64,000 nucleotides of DNA, from positions 118,058 through 182,057 of the forward strand of contig JAISPG010000019.1 of assembly GCA_031275085.1 (NCBI GenBank), written 5' to 3'. The stretch's first letter is position 1; each line of letters begins with the position of its first letter. Of the stretch, positions 60,275 to 64,000 are shown in pieces. The notes beneath the pieces are model-generated. The model saw only the letters and a list, made by a program, of their open reading frames with translations. It was not told the DNA's origin and did no database searches. The position numbers were made by a program, and so were the translations under genes. This DNA comes from Bacteroidales bacterium. GTDB taxonomy: Bacteria; Bacteroidota; Bacteroidia; Bacteroidales; ML635J-15.

Positions 60275-62110
60275 CTACTTTTCAGGTAGGTATTTATCCA
60301 GCAACTCTTTAAATCGTGAATCTTCTTTTATGAAATTAAAGTCTGCATCATTTTCAAATTTATTTCTACTAAATGTATGATTAGGCACTTGCAAACACTT
60401 TTCTAACCAGTTAAAGGCCTCTTTTTTATCTTTAAGCAACGAATACAAACAAGCCATATTATAATAGGCATCTGCGTCATCAGGCTTTAGTTCTATTGCT
60501 TTTTGGAAACATTTTATAGCATTGTCATAATCTTCTTTGTAAATATACACGACTCCCATATTATAATAAGCATCTGCATAATCAGGCTTTAGTTTTATTG
60601 CTTTTTTGTAAGATTCTATAGCATTGTCATAATCTTCTTTATCCGCATACGCATTTCCCATATTATTATAAGCAACTGCATAACCAGGCTTTAGTTTTAT
60701 TGCTTTTTTATAACATTCTATAGCATTGTTATTATCTTCTTTATCACGATACGTATTTCCCATATTGTAATAAGCATCTGCATCATCAGGCTTTAGTTCT
60801 ATTGCTTTTTGAAGACATTTAATAGCATTGTCATAATCTTCTTTTTTACGATACGCAACTCCCATGTTAATGTAAGCACCTGCATCATCAGGCTTTAGTT
60901 CTATAGCTTTTTGGTAGCATACTATTGCAATGTCATTATCTTCTTTATCACGATACGTATTTCCCATATTGTAATAAGCATCTGCATCATCAGGCTTTAG
61001 TTCTATTGCTTTTTTGTAACATTCTATAGCATTGTCATAATCTTCTTTATCATAATACGTATTTCCCATATTATTATAAGCATCTACATAATCAGGCTTT
61101 AGTTCAATTGCTTTTTTGTAACATTCAATTGCTCTGTCATAATTTTTTTTATTAAAATACGTAACTCCCATATTATAATATGCATTTGCATAATCAGGCT
61201 TTAGTTTTATAGCTTTTTTGTAAGATTCTATAGCATTGTCATAATCTGATTTATCGTCATACGCAACTCCCATATTATTATACGCAATTGCATAATCAGG
61301 CTTTAGCTCAATTGCTTTTTTGTAAGATTCTATTGCATTGTCATAATCTTCTTTATTACGATACGCATTTCCCATATTGTAATAAGCATTTGCATCATCA
61401 GGATCTAGTTCTGTTACTTTTTGGAAATATAAAATTGCTTCATTCAATTTTGATTCTTTTTTTACTTTGTCGCTTAGCGAATCCGATTCTATTGCTGCGT
61501 TATATCCTTTTAAGAACCAATCTTCTGCTGTTAATTCGTTTTCAGGTATTGTTTTAATTGTTTCGACAAATTCTGAAATTTCTTGTTTTGTTGCTGGTGT
61601 TTGTTCTTCTATCGGTTTTTCTTTTAATTTGGCAATTAATTCTTCAGCTGTTTTTTTATGTGTTTTTATTTCCTCTATTTCTTTATCTGCAATTTGCCTT
61701 GAGTCTTTTATTGCGGCTAAATGAGTTTCTATTTCTTTTTTTATTTCTTTAATTTCGTCGACTTCTTTTTGCATTTCTTTTTGAGAATCTTTTATTTTCT
61801 TATACCCAAATAATCCGGCAAGTGCAAATGCAGTAGAAAGTATGGCCAAAAAAATACTAAAATAAGTATTGTGTGTTGATATTTTATCATCTTGTTGTTG
61901 AGCACGAGTTTCATAGTTAGCCTTATAATCAACCAGCTCCCGCCTGAAATAATCAATATCTTTTTGGATAGACTCCAGATCTTTCTGTGCCTGAATTTTT
62001 TCCTTTTCTATTTTCAGATCAATTTCAGCATTAGAGTATTTCTCTTGTCCGTTTAGCATACATACGGGCAGGAGTATTAAAAGTAACAGTATAAAGGTTA
62101 ATTTACTCAT
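60275..62110 (-). CDS. Membrane-bound TPR repeat protein
   Basis: 611 residues from the ATG at 62110 (MSKLTFILLLLILLP signal); 33 upstream codons are open but precede the signal. Then a coiled coil (AEIDLKIEKEKIQAQKDLES), a transmembrane helix (FSIFLAILSTAFALAGLFGY), a second charged coiled coil, and ten tandem 34-residue TPRs (consensus AxAYxNMGNxYxDKEDYDNAI-SYKKAIELKPD), nine of them very similar. TPRs bind protein partners. Its role is unknown, and no enzymatic domain is present. Confidence 0.85.
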   Translation of the reverse strand: MSKLTFILLLLILLPVCMLNGQEKYSNAEIDLKIEKEKIQAQKDLESIQKDIDYFRRELVDYKANYETRAQQQDDKISTHNTYFSIFLAILSTAFALAGLFGYKKIKDSQKEMQKEVDEIKEIKKEIETHLAAIKDSRQIADKEIEEIKTHKKTAEELIAKLKEKPIEEQTPATKQEISEFVETIKTIPENELTAEDWFLKGYNAAIESDSLSDKVKKESKLNEAILYFQKVTELDPDDANAYYNMGNAYRNKEDYDNAIESYKKAIELKPDYAIAYNNMGVAYDDKSDYDNAIESYKKAIKLKPDYANAYYNMGVTYFNKKNYDRAIECYKKAIELKPDYVDAYNNMGNTYYDKEDYDNAIECYKKAIELKPDDADAYYNMGNTYRDKEDNDIAIVCYQKAIELKPDDAGAYINMGVAYRKKEDYDNAIKCLQKAIELKPDDADAYYNMGNTYRDKEDNNNAIECYKKAIKLKPGYAVAYNNMGNAYADKEDYDNAIESYKKAIKLKPDYADAYYNMGVVYIYKEDYDNAIKCFQKAIELKPDDADAYYNMACLYSLLKDKKEAFNWLEKCLQVPNHTFSRNKFENDADFNFIKEDSRFKELLDKYLPEK

Positions 62111-62403
62111 ATCATAAAATTTTGTCAGCATTAACTCATAAGTACAAAAATGCATTTTTTTTAGGACTTGTACATGAGATTTTTCTGTAGCAAATTTTTT
62201 CTTTTTCAAAATATAATTAAAAATTTACTTACAATAATAATTAATATTTTTTTCAAAAGAAAATTAAAAAGTTAAACTGAGTTTGTGATAAAAACTATCT
62301 TTAAAAAATAATTTTGAAAAAAATTGAACAACTTCTTTAAAAAAAATTGAAATCATTTTAAAACTTTATAATTCTTTTGTTGTTTTGTAAAAAAAATATA
62401 AAA

Positions 62404-63930
62404 ATGAAAGCAAACAGAAAAGTATTATTGATGATCCTTGACGGTTGGGGAAAAGGAGACGGAACTAAATCAGATGTTATAAGTTCGGCACATACTCCGA
62501 ATTATCATAATTTGTTAAAAAAGTATCCTAATTCCCAATTACTTGCAAGTGGAGAAAATGTAGGACTTCCGGATGGACAGATGGGAAACTCCGAAGTCGG
62601 GCATCTTAATATAGGGGCAGGAAGAATTGTTTATCAGGATCTTGTACGGATAAATAAAGAAATAGAAAATGGCAATTTCTTTAAAAATCCTGTTTTACTT
62701 GAAGCTTTCAATTATGCTAAAGAAAATGATAAAAATGTACATTTAATTGGTCTTGTTTCTGATGGCGGTGTACACTCACTTGATACACATTTGAATGCTT
62801 TGGTTGACATGTCGGACAGGCTTGGGCTCAAAAAAACGTATATTCATGCTCTTACCGACGGTAGAGATACTGACCCCAGAAGCGGATACAGATTTGTTGA
62901 AAACTTGTTAAAGCATCTGGAAAAGTCAAATGTTAAGCTTGCAACTCTTATCGGTCGTTATTATACCATGGACAGGGATAAAAGATGGGAAAGGATAAAA
63001 GAGGGATATGACCTTATGGTGAATGGAATTGGTAAGAAAAGTAAAAATATACTTAAATCTATGCAAGAGTCGTATGATGAAGGTGTTACGGATGAATTCA
63101 TAAAACCGGTAGTTATGGTTGAGGCTGACGATGAACCGGTTGTGAAAATACAGGAAAATGATGTTGTAATATGTTTTAATTTCCGGACAGACAGGCTTCG
63201 TCAGATAACAACTGTTTTGACACAGAAAGATATGCCTGAATACGGAATGAGGACAATTCCTTTGCAATATTATACAATGACCAGATATGATGAGTCTTTC
63301 AGGAATGTTCATGTAATTTATGAAAAAGACAATTTGCATAATACCATTGGTGAAGTAGTTGCCGAAAATGGTCTTAATCAGTTAAGGATTGCCGAAACGG
63401 AAAAATATGCACATGTTACTTTTTTCTTCAGTGGAGGACAGGAAGTCGAATTTAAAAGTGAAAAAAGGATACTGATACCATCTCCGAAAGTTGCTACTTA
63501 TGATCTGAAACCTGAAATGAGTGCAATAGAAGTAAAAGATGCTCTTGTTGCTGAAATAAATAAGGATTATCTTGATTTTATAGTAGTTAATTTTGCAAAT
63601 GGTGACATGGTTGGTCATACAGGGGTTTACGAGGCAATTGAAAAAGCGGTTATGACTGTTGATAAGTGTTTGGGAGAGGTTGTTGAAGCTGCAGAAAAAC
63701 ATAATTATGACGTGATTGTTATTGCAGATCATGGTAATGCGGATCATGCGTTAAATGAAGACGGATCCCCGAATACTGCACATTCATTGAATCCGGTTCC
63801 GATAATTCTGGTCAGCGACAAATATAAACATATTAATTCAGGAGTTCTGGCAGATGTTGCACCAACAGTCCTTAAAATGATGGGATTGGAAATTCCAAAA
63901 GAAATGACGGGAAAAGTTTTGGTGGATTAG
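62404..63930 (+). CDS. gpmI: 2,3-bisphosphoglycerate-independent phosphoglycerate mutase
   Basis: 508 residues from ATG at 62404 ([16 protein letters not shown]); the nine upstream codons are non-homologous. Metal/catalytic motifs: [13 protein letters not shown], catalytic Ser in [52 protein letters not shown], and late [10 protein letters not shown] and [11 protein letters not shown]. Interconverts 3- and 2-phosphoglycerate in glycolysis. 293 AT-rich bases separate it from the divergent TPR gene. Confidence 0.95.
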   Translation: MKANRKVLLMILDGWGKGDGTKSDVISSAHTPNYHNLLKKYPNSQLLASGENVGLPDGQMGNSEVGHLNIGAGRIVYQDLVRINKEIENGNFFKNPVLLEAFNYAKENDKNVHLIGLVSDGGVHSLDTHLNALVDMSDRLGLKKTYIHALTDGRDTDPRSGYRFVENLLKHLEKSNVKLATLIGRYYTMDRDKRWERIKEGYDLMVNGIGKKSKNILKSMQESYDEGVTDEFIKPVVMVEADDEPVVKIQENDVVICFNFRTDRLRQITTVLTQKDMPEYGMRTIPLQYYTMTRYDESFRNVHVIYEKDNLHNTIGEVVAENGLNQLRIAETEKYAHVTFFFSGGQEVEFKSEKRILIPSPKVATYDLKPEMSAIEVKDALVAEINKDYLDFIVVNFANGDMVGHTGVYEAIEKAVMTVDKCLGEVVEAAEKHNYDVIVIADHGNADHALNEDGSPNTAHSLNPVPIILVSDKYKHINSGVLADVAPTVLKMMGLEIPKEMTGKVLVD

Positions 63931-63954
63931 ACGATTTAAATTAGTTGGGTTTGC

Positions 63955-64000
63955 GGCGGGGGGGGGTGGGGTATAGTTAAAAATAACCCCCCCAAAAAAA
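63955..64000. other. G-run / C-run / A-run at the window end
   Basis: GCGGCGGG followed by seven more G and TGGGG, then CCCCCCC and AAAAAAA. The G and C runs could pair, but no T-run follows on the plus strand. Homopolymers at the very end may reflect a contig end rather than biology. Confidence 0.4.

Overview
This is an AT-rich chromosomal segment of a Bacteroidota bacterium, probably an anaerobe of the Bacteroidales/Marinilabiliales type. The evidence is a DUF4249/TonB-receptor pair, type IX secretion C-terminal sorting domains, a PorP/SprF-type protein, a cobalamin riboswitch in front of a BtuB/BtuG-type uptake operon, a dapB-lepB-lepB-like-WbqC cluster, and upstream sequences without strong Shine-Dalgarno motifs. 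No rRNA is present; there is one tRNA.

Layout. 1-3.5 kb: outer-membrane receptor pair on the minus strand. 3.7-4.5 kb: tRNA-Pro(GGG), a REP-like palindrome and a 12-unit 21-bp minisatellite. About 4.4-28.8 kb: a Mu-type transposable element, read mostly leftward. It has an S24 repressor (+) divergent from MuA and MuB, an extra RecA-like ATPase, gp16-like and DUF3164 proteins, a small HTH-like protein, a lone plus-strand tail-terminator-like gene, a lysis cassette (amidase, holin-like, spanin-like), then sheath, tube, tail chaperone with a likely -1 frameshift product, a tape-measure-position protein, DUF6046-like protein, hub, spike, gp25-like, baseplate J, tail protein I, and a set of fibre proteins ending in three paralogous beta-helix fibres. 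No terminase, portal, protease or capsid gene is present. 28.9-34.8 kb: GNAT acetyltransferase and a B12 uptake operon. 35.5-41.2 kb: housekeeping genes (L25, pth, psd, pepD, a CbpA/CbpM pair). 41.4-53 kb: a complete type I-B CRISPR-Cas locus with 19 repeats and 18 spacers, interrupted by a pRiA4b ORF-3-like gene and by an S23-like four-helix-bundle gene. 53-64 kb: thioredoxin-like protein, engB, PorP/SprF, WbqC, signal peptidase plus a pseudo-signal-peptidase, dapB, a TPR protein and gpmI.

The most unusual object is the Mu-type element. It carries a complete transposition and repression module, a lysis cassette and everything needed for a contractile tail, but nothing for a head. Its repressor keeps an Ala-Gly cleavage site with a Ser/Lys dyad, so it may be DNA-damage inducible. 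The simplest reading is an R-type tailocin on a transposable-phage chassis, or a Mu-like prophage that cleanly lost its head module. The choice needs comparison with relatives and particle imaging. The B12 locus is a functional unit: the riboswitch would shut down a BtuB-like transporter, a BtuG-like beta-propeller lipoprotein and two T9SS-sorted surface proteins when cobalamin is plentiful. The CRISPR locus looks functional, with adaptation, processing, Cascade and Cas3 genes all intact.
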